Below the pieces are notes generated by a model that saw only the letters and a list, made by a program, of their open reading frames with translations, did not search any database and was not told the DNA's origin. From assembly GCA_963611165.1 (NCBI GenBank), contig CAVDQG010000012.1, positions 1 to 50,569 of the forward strand: a stretch of DNA of 50,569 nucleotides, read 5' to 3'. Shown here one piece after another: positions 30,209 to 38,879 of this stretch. The stretch's first letter is position 1; every line of letters begins with the position of its first letter. The position numbers were made by a program, and so were the translations under genes. The DNA is from SIG603 sp963611165. GTDB lineage: Bacteria > Bacillota > Clostridia > Oscillospirales > Acutalibacteraceae.

Positions 30209-31630
30209 ATGGTTTTTGCGGATCTGTTTTTTATTTACTGCTTTTTGCCGGTGTGCATAATCTGCTACCTTTGCGCCAAAAAGCTGAAGGCAAAGAATAT
30301 TGTTCTTTGCGTGTTTTCCGTGCTTTTTTATGCATGGGGCGAGCCGACATGGGTTTTGCTTCTCATATTCAGTTCGGCGTTTAACTGGTTTATCGGACTG
30401 CAAATAGGGAAGTATCGGGGCAAGGTGCTCTCAAAATGGATAGTCACGTTCGGCGTGGCGGTCGATATTGCACTGCTGCTTGTCTTTAAGTACACGGGAT
30501 TCTTTGTTGAGAATATCAATGCGCTTTTCAGAGCAAGCATTCCCGTGCCGAACATCACGCTTCCTATAGGTATTTCGTTCTTTACATTCCAGGCTATTTC
30601 TTACATAGTCGACTGCTACTGGGATGCGGTTAAGGTTCAGAAGCACTACTACAAGTTTTTGCTTTATCTCTCGCTTTTCCCACAGCTTATCGCAGGCCCT
30701 ATCGTCAGATACAGCGTTATCGAAGAGGAAATCGACCACAGAACGGTAAGCCCCAACGACCTTTGCGAGGGCTCGATGAGAGTTATTCAGGGACTTGCAA
30801 AAAAGGTTATCCTTGCAAACAATCTGAACTCCATAGTAGATACATTCTTCGGCTCAGAGCTTGCGAGTGTCTCGGTCATCGGAACATGGTACACGGTTAT
30901 CGTATATTCGCTTTATGTTTACTTTGACTTCAGCGGATACAGCGATATTGCGATAGGTCTCGGCAGAATGTTCGGTTTTCACTTTGACGAGAACTTCACT
31001 CATCCGTTTGCCTGCAAGACCATTGCCGAGTTCTGGCAGAGATGGCACATCTCACTTGGCTCGTTCTTCAGAGACTATCTTCTCTATGTTCCGATTTTCG
31101 GAAAGCCCAGAAAGTATCTCGGACTTTTCCTCGTCTGGTTCTGCACGGGTATGTGGCACGGCGCCGCCTGGAACTACATCCTTTGGGGTCTTTATTTCGG
31201 CTGTTGGATTTTCTTCGAGCAAAAGCTCGGCAAGAAGGTTCTCAAGAAGTGGCCGATTTGGTGGAAGCACATATATTCCAAGCTGATTATCATCATCGGC
31301 TTCGGTATCTTCAAGTTTGAGGACTTGAAGCAGTTAGGACAGTTTTTCCTCAATATCACGGGAATCAACATGATAGTGAATAAGGCGGCTTTTTTCGATA
31401 TGGTAACCCTGTCGAACATGAAGGATAATCTTTTCCTTGTGCTTGCCGCAATGATTATCTCAATGCCCGTACTGCCTAAGATTAAGAGTTTTGTTCTCGA
31501 TAACAAGAACCCCACGGTTTATGCCGTCGGCAGATTCAGCGCACTGGCAGGATGCCTCGTGCTGCTCGTGGTTGTAAGCATACTTCTTGTCGATACAACA
31601 AACAATGTTTTCCTCTACTTCAGGTTCTAA
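30209..31630 (+). CDS. MBOAT family O-acyltransferase (AlgI/DltB-like)
   Basis: 473 aa, about ten membrane segments. FFIYCFLPVCIICYL, FSVLFYAWGEPTWVLLL, LPIGISFFTFQAISYIVDCY, FPQLIAGPIVRYSVI, FWQRWHISLGSFFRDYLLYVP (His280) and CTGMWHGAAWNYILWGLYFG (His317) are the AlgI/PatA/DltB signature with both active-site histidines. Such enzymes carry acyl groups across the membrane to an outside acceptor. It is first in an operon with a DHHW protein, an FkbH-like enzyme and an ACP, which suggests an ACP-borne acyl donor. Confidence 0.93.
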   Translation: MVFADLFFIYCFLPVCIICYLCAKKLKAKNIVLCVFSVLFYAWGEPTWVLLLIFSSAFNWFIGLQIGKYRGKVLSKWIVTFGVAVDIALLLVFKYTGFFVENINALFRASIPVPNITLPIGISFFTFQAISYIVDCYWDAVKVQKHYYKFLLYLSLFPQLIAGPIVRYSVIEEEIDHRTVSPNDLCEGSMRVIQGLAKKVILANNLNSIVDTFFGSELASVSVIGTWYTVIVYSLYVYFDFSGYSDIAIGLGRMFGFHFDENFTHPFACKTIAEFWQRWHISLGSFFRDYLLYVPIFGKPRKYLGLFLVWFCTGMWHGAAWNYILWGLYFGCWIFFEQKLGKKVLKKWPIWWKHIYSKLIIIIGFGIFKFEDLKQLGQFFLNITGINMIVNKAAFFDMVTLSNMKDNLFLVLAAMIISMPVLPKIKSFVLDNKNPTVYAVGRFSALAGCLVLLVVVSILLVDTTNNVFLYFRF

Positions 31631-31647
31631 ATAAAAGGTAATTTTAA

Positions 31648-33558
31648 ATGGACGATAAATTTAACAATAATGCAGGCGGCGAGGATTTGAAAATCGAGGT
31701 GAACGATCTCTTCTCGAATTTCACTTCATCAGACGGCGAAAATAAACCCGAAATACCGCCCGTAGATTTTGAGAGCATCGATTTTGACGCTCTCGACCAA
31801 AAAGAAAATGACACGGTCAAGGAAGCGGTTTTAGCCGATACAACCGATAAGGTTGTGGCTTCCTCCGATGACGATTACAGCGACTTTGACTTCGGTGATT
31901 TCAATATAGACGATATGCCCGATTATGACGCTCCGTCTGAATCGACAGCTTCAGCAGGCAGTTCCGGCGCATCGGATTACGATGATTTTGATTTTGGCGA
32001 TTTCGAGCTTGACGACGCTCCGAAGAAACCCAAAAAGTCACCGAGCGAGAAGAAGAAAAAGCTTCTCGAAATGAGAGTTTCGCTTCTCTCGATGATGATA
32101 CTCATTCCGTTCTTCTGTATCGGAATGATATACATGCTGTTTTTCCCGAAGTCCAAGGTTTCTCAGATTGAGAAGAGAACGCTGGCTTCGTTCCCAAGCT
32201 TTTCGATTTCAAACTGGTTTTCGGGCAGCTTCACAAGCGGAATAAACGAGTGGTTCACAGATACCGTCCCGAACCGTGACGCACTGAAAAATGCGGGCTA
32301 CGACATAAAGGCGGTTTTCGGTCTTCCGTCAAGTGACGACGATGTCATATTCGTCAACAACGCAACCAAGAAAACGGGAGATACCACCACGACAGAAACA
32401 AGTACGACTGACGAGACAAGCTCGGTTGACGACTCTGCTTCGACAGATACAGCTTCCACAGAGACAAGCACGACTGAAACCTCGACCGCACAGACAACAG
32501 GCGGAACGGAAATTTCCGATGCAACTCTTGACGGCTCTGCGGGAAGAAGAAGCGTTCACATCAAGATTGGAACAATCGCCGATACCGAGGAGGATCAGAC
32601 CGACTTCACAAAGCAGGATGACGAGTTCGACTGGTCGGACGGTCTTATCATCGTTCAGCAGGAGGGTCATTACCGTGTTCTCGGACTTTTCGGAAACGGT
32701 GACGATACATCTTATGTCACGGCTTTAAATCAGCTTCGAAAAGAGCTCGATTCAAGCATTAATATCTGGAATATGCCGTGTCCGCTTGCAAGTGAATTCT
32801 ATACTCCGGCGAATGCACTCGAATACACCGCAAGCCAGAGCGACCGCTTCGACGAGATTGCGGGTGAGCTCGATAGCGGAATCACTTCGCTTAATGTTTG
32901 CTCGGTTCTTCAGAAGCACACCGAGGAGGATATTTACCTTAGAACTGACCACCACTGGTCACAGCTTGGCGCTTACTACGCAGCGAGAACCTTTGCCGAG
33001 GCAGCCGGCGTTGCCTTTGCGGATAAGGATACCTTCGAGAGCGGCGTAAACGAGGGTTATGTCGGTTCTTATTACGGCTACACTCAGGATTACCGTGTTC
33101 TCAACGACCCCGAGGACTTCCCATGGTGGAAACAGAAGGAAGATGTCACAACCTACTACTACGACAGAAACTTCGAGTATCAGTATACGGGAAATCTCTA
33201 CATGGAGACAGATACCGCAAACTCTTACATCATGTATATGGGCGGCGATGACCAGATTGTAAAGGTCACAGGTACCGCAAACAACGGCAGAAAGCTTATA
33301 ATCGTCAAGGACTCCTACGGCAATGCGGAAATTCCGTGGTATGTCGCTTCGTTCGATGAAATCTATGTCGTTGACCTCAGATACTTTAACCTGAACTTCG
33401 TAGACTTTGTAGATTTCACGGGTGCAACCGATGTTCTCTTCAGCATGTGTTCCTACTCCGTTGTCGGTGGCAATGCCGATAACCTCACGACAATGCTCAC
33501 TCAGAACAAGGGTGCAACCATTGTTGACGAAGCTTTGACAAGCACAGATGCAGATTAA
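31648..33558 (+). CDS. DHHW-family (AlgJ/AlgX-like) protein with acidic cytoplasmic region
   Basis: 636 aa. Residues 1-145 are acidic and cytoplasmic, with near repeats DYSDFDFGDFNIDDMPDYD and DYDDFDFGDFELDD. A membrane helix (about 150-172, LLSMMILIPFFCIGMIYMLF) follows. The outer part starts with KRTLASFPSFSISNWFSGSFTSG and contains YLRTDHHWSQLGAYY (D434-H-H-W), the motif that names the DHHW family, related to SGNH acyl-transferring/esterase AlgJ and AlgX. GATDVLFSMCSYS near the end is also typical. In alginate-type systems this partner of the MBOAT protein places acyl groups on the polymer. Confidence 0.85.
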   Translation: MDDKFNNNAGGEDLKIEVNDLFSNFTSSDGENKPEIPPVDFESIDFDALDQKENDTVKEAVLADTTDKVVASSDDDYSDFDFGDFNIDDMPDYDAPSESTASAGSSGASDYDDFDFGDFELDDAPKKPKKSPSEKKKKLLEMRVSLLSMMILIPFFCIGMIYMLFFPKSKVSQIEKRTLASFPSFSISNWFSGSFTSGINEWFTDTVPNRDALKNAGYDIKAVFGLPSSDDDVIFVNNATKKTGDTTTTETSTTDETSSVDDSASTDTASTETSTTETSTAQTTGGTEISDATLDGSAGRRSVHIKIGTIADTEEDQTDFTKQDDEFDWSDGLIIVQQEGHYRVLGLFGNGDDTSYVTALNQLRKELDSSINIWNMPCPLASEFYTPANALEYTASQSDRFDEIAGELDSGITSLNVCSVLQKHTEEDIYLRTDHHWSQLGAYYAARTFAEAAGVAFADKDTFESGVNEGYVGSYYGYTQDYRVLNDPEDFPWWKQKEDVTTYYYDRNFEYQYTGNLYMETDTANSYIMYMGGDDQIVKVTGTANNGRKLIIVKDSYGNAEIPWYVASFDEIYVVDLRYFNLNFVDFVDFTGATDVLFSMCSYSVVGGNADNLTTMLTQNKGATIVDEALTSTDAD

Positions 33559-33575
33559 GGTGAATGGTGATAAAT

Positions 33576-35360
33576 ATGAAAGAACTTGAATACCCGTTTG
33601 ATTCCGGTTACATAATCAACAAGAAGAAGTCTATAAAAAAGGCTCTTCTTGCTGACGGAAGCAAGAGAATAAAGAAAAAAATCGCCGTTTTCGGCGGTTC
33701 CACAACGGCGAATATCGTAAGCATTTTGGAGCTCTTTTTGCTTAATTACGGTATCGAACCCGAGTTCTACGAGTCGGAATACGCTCAGTATTTTCAGGAC
33801 GCTATGTTCCCCGACGAAACTCTTCTTAAATTCGAGCCGGATATCGTATTCGTGCACACATCCTACAGAAACATCACAAATTTCCCCGTCATGACCGATT
33901 CATCGGAAGAGGTTGACGCTAAATTTAACACGGAATGCGAGAAGTTCCGTGCAATGTGGGAGAGCATCAAAGAGAAATTTAATTGCCCGATAATTCAAAA
34001 CAACTTCGAGATGCCGCTTTATCGACTTCTCGGAAACCGTGACGCATGGGATATTCACGGCAGAGTGAATTTCATCACAAGACTTAACGATTATTTCTAT
34101 TCCTACGCAAGAGAGAACGAGAGTTTTTATATTAACGATCTCAACTTCATCTCTGCAGACTACGGTCTCAAGGAGTGGTCAAATCCGCTTTTCTGGAATA
34201 TGTATAAGTACGCCATGTGCTTTGAGGGTATTCCGTCATTCTCGTTCAGCGTTGCCAATATCATAAAGTCGATTTTCGGCAAGAACAAGAAGGCACTCGC
34301 ACTCGACCTTGACAACACCCTTTGGGGCGGCGTTGTCGGTGATGACGGTGTGGACGGAATCGAAATCGGACAGGAAACGGGAGTCAGCCAGTCTTACTAT
34401 GAGTTCCAAAGCTACGTAAAGGAGCTCAAGCAGCTTGGAATTGTCCTCACGGTCTGCTCTAAGAACGACCATGAAAATGCCATCGCAGGACTTAATCACC
34501 CCGAGGGCGCATTAAAGCCCGATGATTTTGTTATCATCAAGGCTAACTGGGAGAACAAGGACAGAAATATCGCAGAGACTGCGGCAGAGCTGAATATCGG
34601 TCAGGATGCAATAGTTTTCGCAGATGACAATCCGGCAGAGAGAGCAATCGTTTCCGCTCAGATAAGCGGCTGTGCAGTCCCCGAGATGGACGGAGTCGAG
34701 AATTACATCAACACAATCGACCGTTCAGGATTCTTCGAGGTGACAAGCTTCACCGCCGATGACCTCAAGCGCGGCGATATGTACAAGAAGAATGTTCTTC
34801 GCAATCAGCAAATGGCTTCGTTCGGAGATTACGGCGAGTACCTTAAGAGCCTCGAGATGGTAGGTGAGATTGCCGATTTCAAGCCCGTTTATATCGCAAG
34901 AATAACTCAGCTTACAAATAAGTCGAACCAGTTCAATGTGACAACCAAGAGATACACTCAGACGGAAATGGAAGAGGTTTTCGAGAGTGATGAGTACATC
35001 AGACTTTACGGAAAGCTTATAGATAAATTCGGAGATAACGGCGTTGTTTCCGTTGTAATCGGAAAGAAGGACGGCAAAAACCTCAATATGGACTTGTGGC
35101 TCATGTCGTGCCGTGTCCTCAAGCGTGATATGGAGCTTGCCATGCTCGATAAGCTTGTCGAAAAGGCAAAGGCTCAGGGTATCGAGAAAATCACAGGCTA
35201 CTACTATCCGACTGCCAAGAACAAGATGGTTAAGGAGCTTTACGGTTCGTTCGGCTTTGATAAGGTAAGCGAGGATGAGGACGGAAATTCCGTCTGGACG
35301 CTCGATATTACAAACTACGAGAACAAAAATAAATATATTGAAGTAAAAGAAGAAATCTAA
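33576..35360 (+). CDS. FkbH-like HAD-IIIC enzyme (acyl-ACP loading)
   Basis: 594 aa from the ATG at 33576 (GGTGATAAAT before it); a GTG 12 bases earlier is possible. The N-terminal third is an SGNH-like region (KIAVFGGSTTANIVSILELFL). The centre has KALALDLDNTLWGGVVGDDG (DLDNTLW, D244/D246) and VFADDNPAERAIV. The C-terminus is a GNAT-like fold ending GYYYPTAKNKMVKELYGSFGF. Characterised FkbH proteins bind a 1,3-bisphosphoglycerate-derived unit to an ACP and remove its phosphate, giving glyceryl-ACP. The ACP gene follows 11 bp on. The exact acyl unit here is inferred. Confidence 0.88.
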   Translation: MKELEYPFDSGYIINKKKSIKKALLADGSKRIKKKIAVFGGSTTANIVSILELFLLNYGIEPEFYESEYAQYFQDAMFPDETLLKFEPDIVFVHTSYRNITNFPVMTDSSEEVDAKFNTECEKFRAMWESIKEKFNCPIIQNNFEMPLYRLLGNRDAWDIHGRVNFITRLNDYFYSYARENESFYINDLNFISADYGLKEWSNPLFWNMYKYAMCFEGIPSFSFSVANIIKSIFGKNKKALALDLDNTLWGGVVGDDGVDGIEIGQETGVSQSYYEFQSYVKELKQLGIVLTVCSKNDHENAIAGLNHPEGALKPDDFVIIKANWENKDRNIAETAAELNIGQDAIVFADDNPAERAIVSAQISGCAVPEMDGVENYINTIDRSGFFEVTSFTADDLKRGDMYKKNVLRNQQMASFGDYGEYLKSLEMVGEIADFKPVYIARITQLTNKSNQFNVTTKRYTQTEMEEVFESDEYIRLYGKLIDKFGDNGVVSVVIGKKDGKNLNMDLWLMSCRVLKRDMELAMLDKLVEKAKAQGIEKITGYYYPTAKNKMVKELYGSFGFDKVSEDEDGNSVWTLDITNYENKNKYIEVKEEI

Positions 35361-35371
35361 CGGAGGTTATT

Positions 35372-35617
35372 ATGGACGCAAAGGTTCTTTTTACAAGATT
35401 AAACAGAGTTTTTCAGGATGTTTTTGATGATAACAGCATCAGAATCACTCCCAAGACAACCGCAAACGATATTGACGACTGGGATTCACTCGAGCATATT
35501 ACACTCATCTCCGCTGTTGAGAGAGAGTTTGGCATGAAGTTCAAGATGGGCGAGATTTCTTCCATGAAGAATGTCGGCGAGATGGCTCAGATTATCAACC
35601 ACAGAGCAACAAAGTAA
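35372..35617 (+). CDS. Acyl carrier protein paired with the FkbH-like enzyme
   Basis: 81 aa, acidic. IDDWDSLEHITLISAVEREFGMKF contains the phosphopantetheine attachment Ser39 in the DSL motif and the following recognition helix. RBS CTAACGGAGGTTATT. It is a dedicated carrier, separate from fatty-acid synthesis genes and last in the MBOAT operon, directly behind its presumed loading enzyme, so it likely shuttles the acyl group to the MBOAT protein, like DltC in the D-alanylation system. Confidence 0.92.
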   Translation: MDAKVLFTRLNRVFQDVFDDNSIRITPKTTANDIDDWDSLEHITLISAVEREFGMKFKMGEISSMKNVGEMAQIINHRATK

Positions 35618-35631
35618 TAAGCATAAAAATT

Positions 35632-35666
35632 AAGGGTGCTGAAAAATTTTCAGCACCCTTTTGTTT
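35632..35666. terminator. Bidirectional terminator after the MBOAT operon
   Basis: AAGGGTGCTGAAAA pairs with TTTTCAGCACCCTT (35632-35645 / 35647-35660), followed by TTGTTTTG on + and AATTTTTATG on minus. It separates the operon from the convergent acyl-CoA ligase gene. Confidence 0.88.
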
Positions 35667-35682
35667 TGCGTATTTTATCTTA

Positions 35683-37341
35683 TCAGGTTCTTTTCAGTTT
35701 TCCTGTTTTGAGGTCTTCCTCTGCAATGCGTCTGAGCTCTGCTCTTTTTTTCTTTCCCGTCGGTGTGTACGGAAGAGAATCAACGATTTTTATGTATCTC
35801 GGACGCTTGTAAGCGGATAAATCGGGATGAACATGGCAGAATGCGGAAATTTCTTCTGCGGTGACAGCCGGGTCGGTAACCTTCACATAAGCCGCAACAG
35901 CCTGACCGCGAAGCTTGTCGGACACACCGATTACAATGCAGTCGTCCACCTTTTCGTGCTCGAGAATTGCATTTTCAACCTGTGTGGGGTAGATGTTCTC
36001 GGCGGCACAAACTATCATATCGTCCTTACGACCCTTGATTGTGATGTAGCCGTTCTCGTCCCATACGCCTAAGTCGCCCGTGTACATCCAGCCGGAATAG
36101 AATTTCTTTTCGGCTTCTTCGGGAGCGTTATAGTAGGTGTAAGTTCCCTTTGCCGGACTCCAAATGATTATCTCGCCGAGAGTTTCGTTATCCTTTTCCA
36201 CGGTTTCGTCAGGTTCGGCTTTTTTGTTGTCATATACCTTGACAACTCTTGTCTCGTCATCAATGCAGCTGCCGCCTACTGTGCCGGCGAATTCCGGCAA
36301 GTCGAACGGTCTTAAAAAGCTGTTCCAGAATGTCTCTGTTGTGCCGTATCCGTTGAAAATTCTCGGCGTGAGAATTTTCATGTATTCCTCGCAGGCGTGC
36401 TTTTCGAGCGGCGCACCCATGGTGACAAGTCCGCGAAGCGATCTTAAATTAAATCCGTGCTTTTTCTGCGCCCTTGCGAGCATCTCGAGGGTTGACGGCG
36501 CACCCATAAGATAGGTGATGCCAAGCTCCTCTGTCCATTTGAGGCACTGCTTCGGCTGGAAGTTTCTGAGAACCGTGACAGCCGCACCGACATAAAGACT
36601 TGGGCCGGGACCGCCGCTGTGTGCTCCGCCTCGGTGGAACCACGGGGTCATATTCATGGTGATGTCATTAGGCTCAAGCGGATACTGCATTATGACATCG
36701 TGAGCGGAGAGAACCTCGTTAATATCGTTTATCGGGCAGCTCTTCGGCAGTGCCGTTGTTCCCGATGTGCAAAGTCTGAGTACTTCATCGTAGATATGAG
36801 AAACAAAGTCCTTCTCGGGATTTTCTTCAGATGCATTTTTAACATAGTCGTCATATGAGAAATGCCCCGTCGGCACATCTAAGCCCTTTAGGTTATCTAC
36901 CATAATGAGTACTTTCGGGGGATTTTTTGCGAGAGAAACCGCCTCGACTATCATATCTCTGTGCTCGGCGGAATAGAGGAAAGCCTTCGGCTGGTTGTGG
37001 TCGATGAGCTTTGCCATTTCTCCCGGAGCAAGGTTAAAGTTGGCGGGGGTGAGGATTGCTCCGATTTTTCTTGGGCCGATATAAGAAAAGACAAATTCGG
37101 GGCAATTGAGCATTGCCGACATGACAACATCGTTTTTGCCGATGCCGTCTGCTTTCAGTGCGTTCGCAAGGCGGTTAGCCTCCTCATTTAACTCCTTGTA
37201 TGTCCATTTTCTTTCTGTCAGCGGATCGAGAACAGCGAGTTTCTTTGCGTATCTCGAGACGTTTCGCATAAATCCGTTGAGCCATGTGTATTCATGCTCA
37301 AATGTTTCTATGAACATCTTGTCGTCATAGGTTCTTGCCAT
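35683..37341 (-). CDS. AMP-dependent acyl-CoA/acid ligase
   Basis: 552 aa, adenylate-forming superfamily. WTYKELNEEANRLANALKADG, the phosphate loop LCTSGTTALPKSCP (usual form SGTTGxPKG), the Y/GTTE motif IFNGYGTTETFW, the YTGDLGVWDENGYITIKGRKDDMIV hinge and the catalytic Lys in YTPTGKKKRAEL are present. It activates a carboxylic acid as acyl-AMP and then normally acyl-CoA; SGTTALPKSC departs slightly from consensus. Transcribed alone from a strong promoter carrying a palindrome. Substrate unknown; the nearby lipid enzymes are on the other strand. Confidence 0.88.
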   Translation of the reverse strand: MARTYDDKMFIETFEHEYTWLNGFMRNVSRYAKKLAVLDPLTERKWTYKELNEEANRLANALKADGIGKNDVVMSAMLNCPEFVFSYIGPRKIGAILTPANFNLAPGEMAKLIDHNQPKAFLYSAEHRDMIVEAVSLAKNPPKVLIMVDNLKGLDVPTGHFSYDDYVKNASEENPEKDFVSHIYDEVLRLCTSGTTALPKSCPINDINEVLSAHDVIMQYPLEPNDITMNMTPWFHRGGAHSGGPGPSLYVGAAVTVLRNFQPKQCLKWTEELGITYLMGAPSTLEMLARAQKKHGFNLRSLRGLVTMGAPLEKHACEEYMKILTPRIFNGYGTTETFWNSFLRPFDLPEFAGTVGGSCIDDETRVVKVYDNKKAEPDETVEKDNETLGEIIIWSPAKGTYTYYNAPEEAEKKFYSGWMYTGDLGVWDENGYITIKGRKDDMIVCAAENIYPTQVENAILEHEKVDDCIVIGVSDKLRGQAVAAYVKVTDPAVTAEEISAFCHVHPDLSAYKRPRYIKIVDSLPYTPTGKKKRAELRRIAEEDLKTGKLKRT

Positions 37342-37365
37342 AGTTTTCTCCTTAAGTGTGTTTGA

Positions 37366-37409
37366 AATATATTCTAAAGATATGTTGATGTCAAAAAACT
37401 AATTAGTTT
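37366..37409 (-). promoter_or_regulatory. Promoter of the acyl-CoA ligase with an upstream palindrome
   Basis: On the minus strand TTGACA (37389-37394) and TATATT (37366-37371) are 17 bp apart. Directly upstream of the -35 lies the perfect 14-bp palindrome AAACTAATTAGTTT (37396-37409), next to a related TTAG...CTAA element. This is a likely regulator site of the MarR or TetR size class. The class is inferred from shape only. Confidence 0.6.
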
Positions 37410-37469
37410 CGCTAACTATTTTAGCAACGACGCGGGTTTTTGTCAATATATTTTGGCATTTGAGACGAG

Positions 37470-37498
37470 CAAAAAAGAGCCCCCTTTATGGGAGCTCT
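37470..37498 (-). terminator. Terminator of the small lipoprotein gene
   Basis: On the minus strand AGAGCTCCC pairs with GGGGGCTCT (one T-G pair) around ATAAA and is followed by TTTTTTGC. Confidence 0.85.
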
Positions 37499-37529
37499 CA
37501 AAAATATTAAATTTTAACTTTGTTTTGAA

Positions 37530-37784
37530 TCAGACTTCGAGAGGAACGCCGGTTTCGTCCTCGCCGAGAAGCTCCTCGAGCGTCTGGGCGGAATTGTCCG
37601 CTTTTAACAGCAGAGAGTTGTCACTCTTACGGGTCTTGTAATCCGTTGCACTTATTGATTCCTTGTCAATTCCCGAATAGGTGATGGTCGTGTCTGACGG
37701 CTGAATCTCGAAAACGCATCCCACGATTGCGGCTGATATCATAACGAATACAGCGGTCAGAATAAATGCACATTTCTTAGTCAA
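37530..37784 (-). CDS. Small putative lipoprotein (84 aa)
   Basis: It starts MTKKCAFILTAVFVMISAA, then a lipobox-like IVGC (Cys about residue 23) and a short polar chain ending LEELLGEDETGVPLEV. RBS AGAAAGGAATGATCAACTT. The mature part is only about 60 residues and has no fold that I recognise. It stands alone with its own terminator. Confidence 0.65.
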   Translation of the reverse strand: MTKKCAFILTAVFVMISAAIVGCVFEIQPSDTTITYSGIDKESISATDYKTRKSDNSLLLKADNSAQTLEELLGEDETGVPLEV

Positions 37785-38096
37785 AGTTGATCATTCCTTT
37801 CTCTGTAGCTTCAAAAAGGGTAACTGAAATCTACAAACTTATTATCCCACAAAAGCTACAAAAAATCCGCAGAAAAAGGCAAAACTTTTGCAAAATCAGC
37901 AAAAGTGGGCAATGATAAAAAATGACCAAAATTCATTTTTGTTTACACCCTGTTAATTTATGACGGGATTTATTGTGATACAATTGAGCCATAGAGTTCA
38001 TGTAAGTGTTGTAAGTGTTCCTCGTCAGCCTATAGGGCGGGGAATTCTCTGCGTTTTGAGAGGAAAATTTTCTCAAACGCCGATAGGAGTGGGATA
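37785..38096 (+). promoter_or_regulatory. Intergenic region with promoter and structured leader before the PlsC-like gene
   Basis: An extended -10, TGATACAAT (about 37976-37984), lies in front of the leader; the -35 is weak. Two stem-loops follow: TTCCTCG...CGGGGAA with an inner GCCTATAGGGC (about 38017-38043), and GCGTTTTGAGA...TCTCAAACGC (38051-38080), directly before AGGAGTGGGATAATG. The second could affect ribosome access. No known riboswitch class is recognised. Confidence 0.45.
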
Positions 38097-38879
38097 ATGG
38101 AGAAAAAAAGATCGAGACTTTATAGGGGTGCGGTAAGAATTCTCAGGAGATTTTACAAGGCGCCCGAGCTCATCGGAACAGAAAATATACCCGAAAAAGG
38201 AGCAATGCTTGTCGGCAATCATTCAAAGACGAACGGCCCGATTATCAGTCAGCTTTTTTTGCCCGGGAAGAACACAACATGGTGCATAGGTCAGATTTTC
38301 ACAAAGGAAGAATGCAGAAAATACACCTACAAGGATTTTTGGTCTAAGAAGCCTAAAGCCGTGAGATGGATATATAAAATCCTCGCGGCAGTTATAGCGG
38401 TGCCGCTTTCGAATATGGTAAATTCATGCGACTTGGTGCCTGTTTATCACGATTCCAGATTGCGCTCTACATTCAGAACGGCGGTGGAGAGTCTGAAAGA
38501 CGGGAACAATGTGGTTTTTCCCGAGCAGAATGTTCCGCACAATAATATAGTGTATGAATTTCAGGATAAATTTGTCGATACCGCAAAGTATTACTACAAA
38601 AAGACAGGCGAAAAGCTGAAATTTGTCCCGATGTATATCGCACCGAGACTTCATAAGGTAATTTTCGGAAAGCCGATTGAATTTAACCCCGATGCTCCGA
38701 TAGCAGAGGAGAGAACCCGAATCTGCGAATATCTTATGAACGAGATAAGCGAAACGGCTTATTCGCTCCCAAGGCACACCGTTGTGCCTTATCCGAATAT
38801 TCCATCAAGAGAATATCCGCAAAATACAAGAGAGGAGGCGGTAGTATCAGAAAGCCGGAGGTCGATTACAGAAAGCTGA
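38097..38879 (+). CDS. PlsC-like 1-acylglycerol-phosphate acyltransferase family protein
   Basis: 260 aa. PELIGTENIPEKGAMLVGNHSKTNGP and NNVVFPEQNVPHNN stand at the positions of the PlsC NHx4D and FPEG motifs, and the hydrophobic segment IYKILAAVIAVPLSNMV fits membrane binding. The catalytic His (H42) is kept, but the motif Asp is Gly47 (HSKTNG), so activity or substrate may differ. Its end overlaps the next gene by 34 bases. Together with the PAP2 protein it suggests a lipid-modifying pair. Confidence 0.75.
   Translation: MEKKRSRLYRGAVRILRRFYKAPELIGTENIPEKGAMLVGNHSKTNGPIISQLFLPGKNTTWCIGQIFTKEECRKYTYKDFWSKKPKAVRWIYKILAAVIAVPLSNMVNSCDLVPVYHDSRLRSTFRTAVESLKDGNNVVFPEQNVPHNNIVYEFQDKFVDTAKYYYKKTGEKLKFVPMYIAPRLHKVIFGKPIEFNPDAPIAEERTRICEYLMNEISETAYSLPRHTVVPYPNIPSREYPQNTREEAVVSESRRSITES

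Noticed and set aside
29909..30403. 165-codon N-terminal extension of ddh
   Set aside because: It runs antisense through the promoter region and into the start of the MBOAT gene, has no Ddh similarity, and a good Shine-Dalgarno precedes the internal ATG at 29908.
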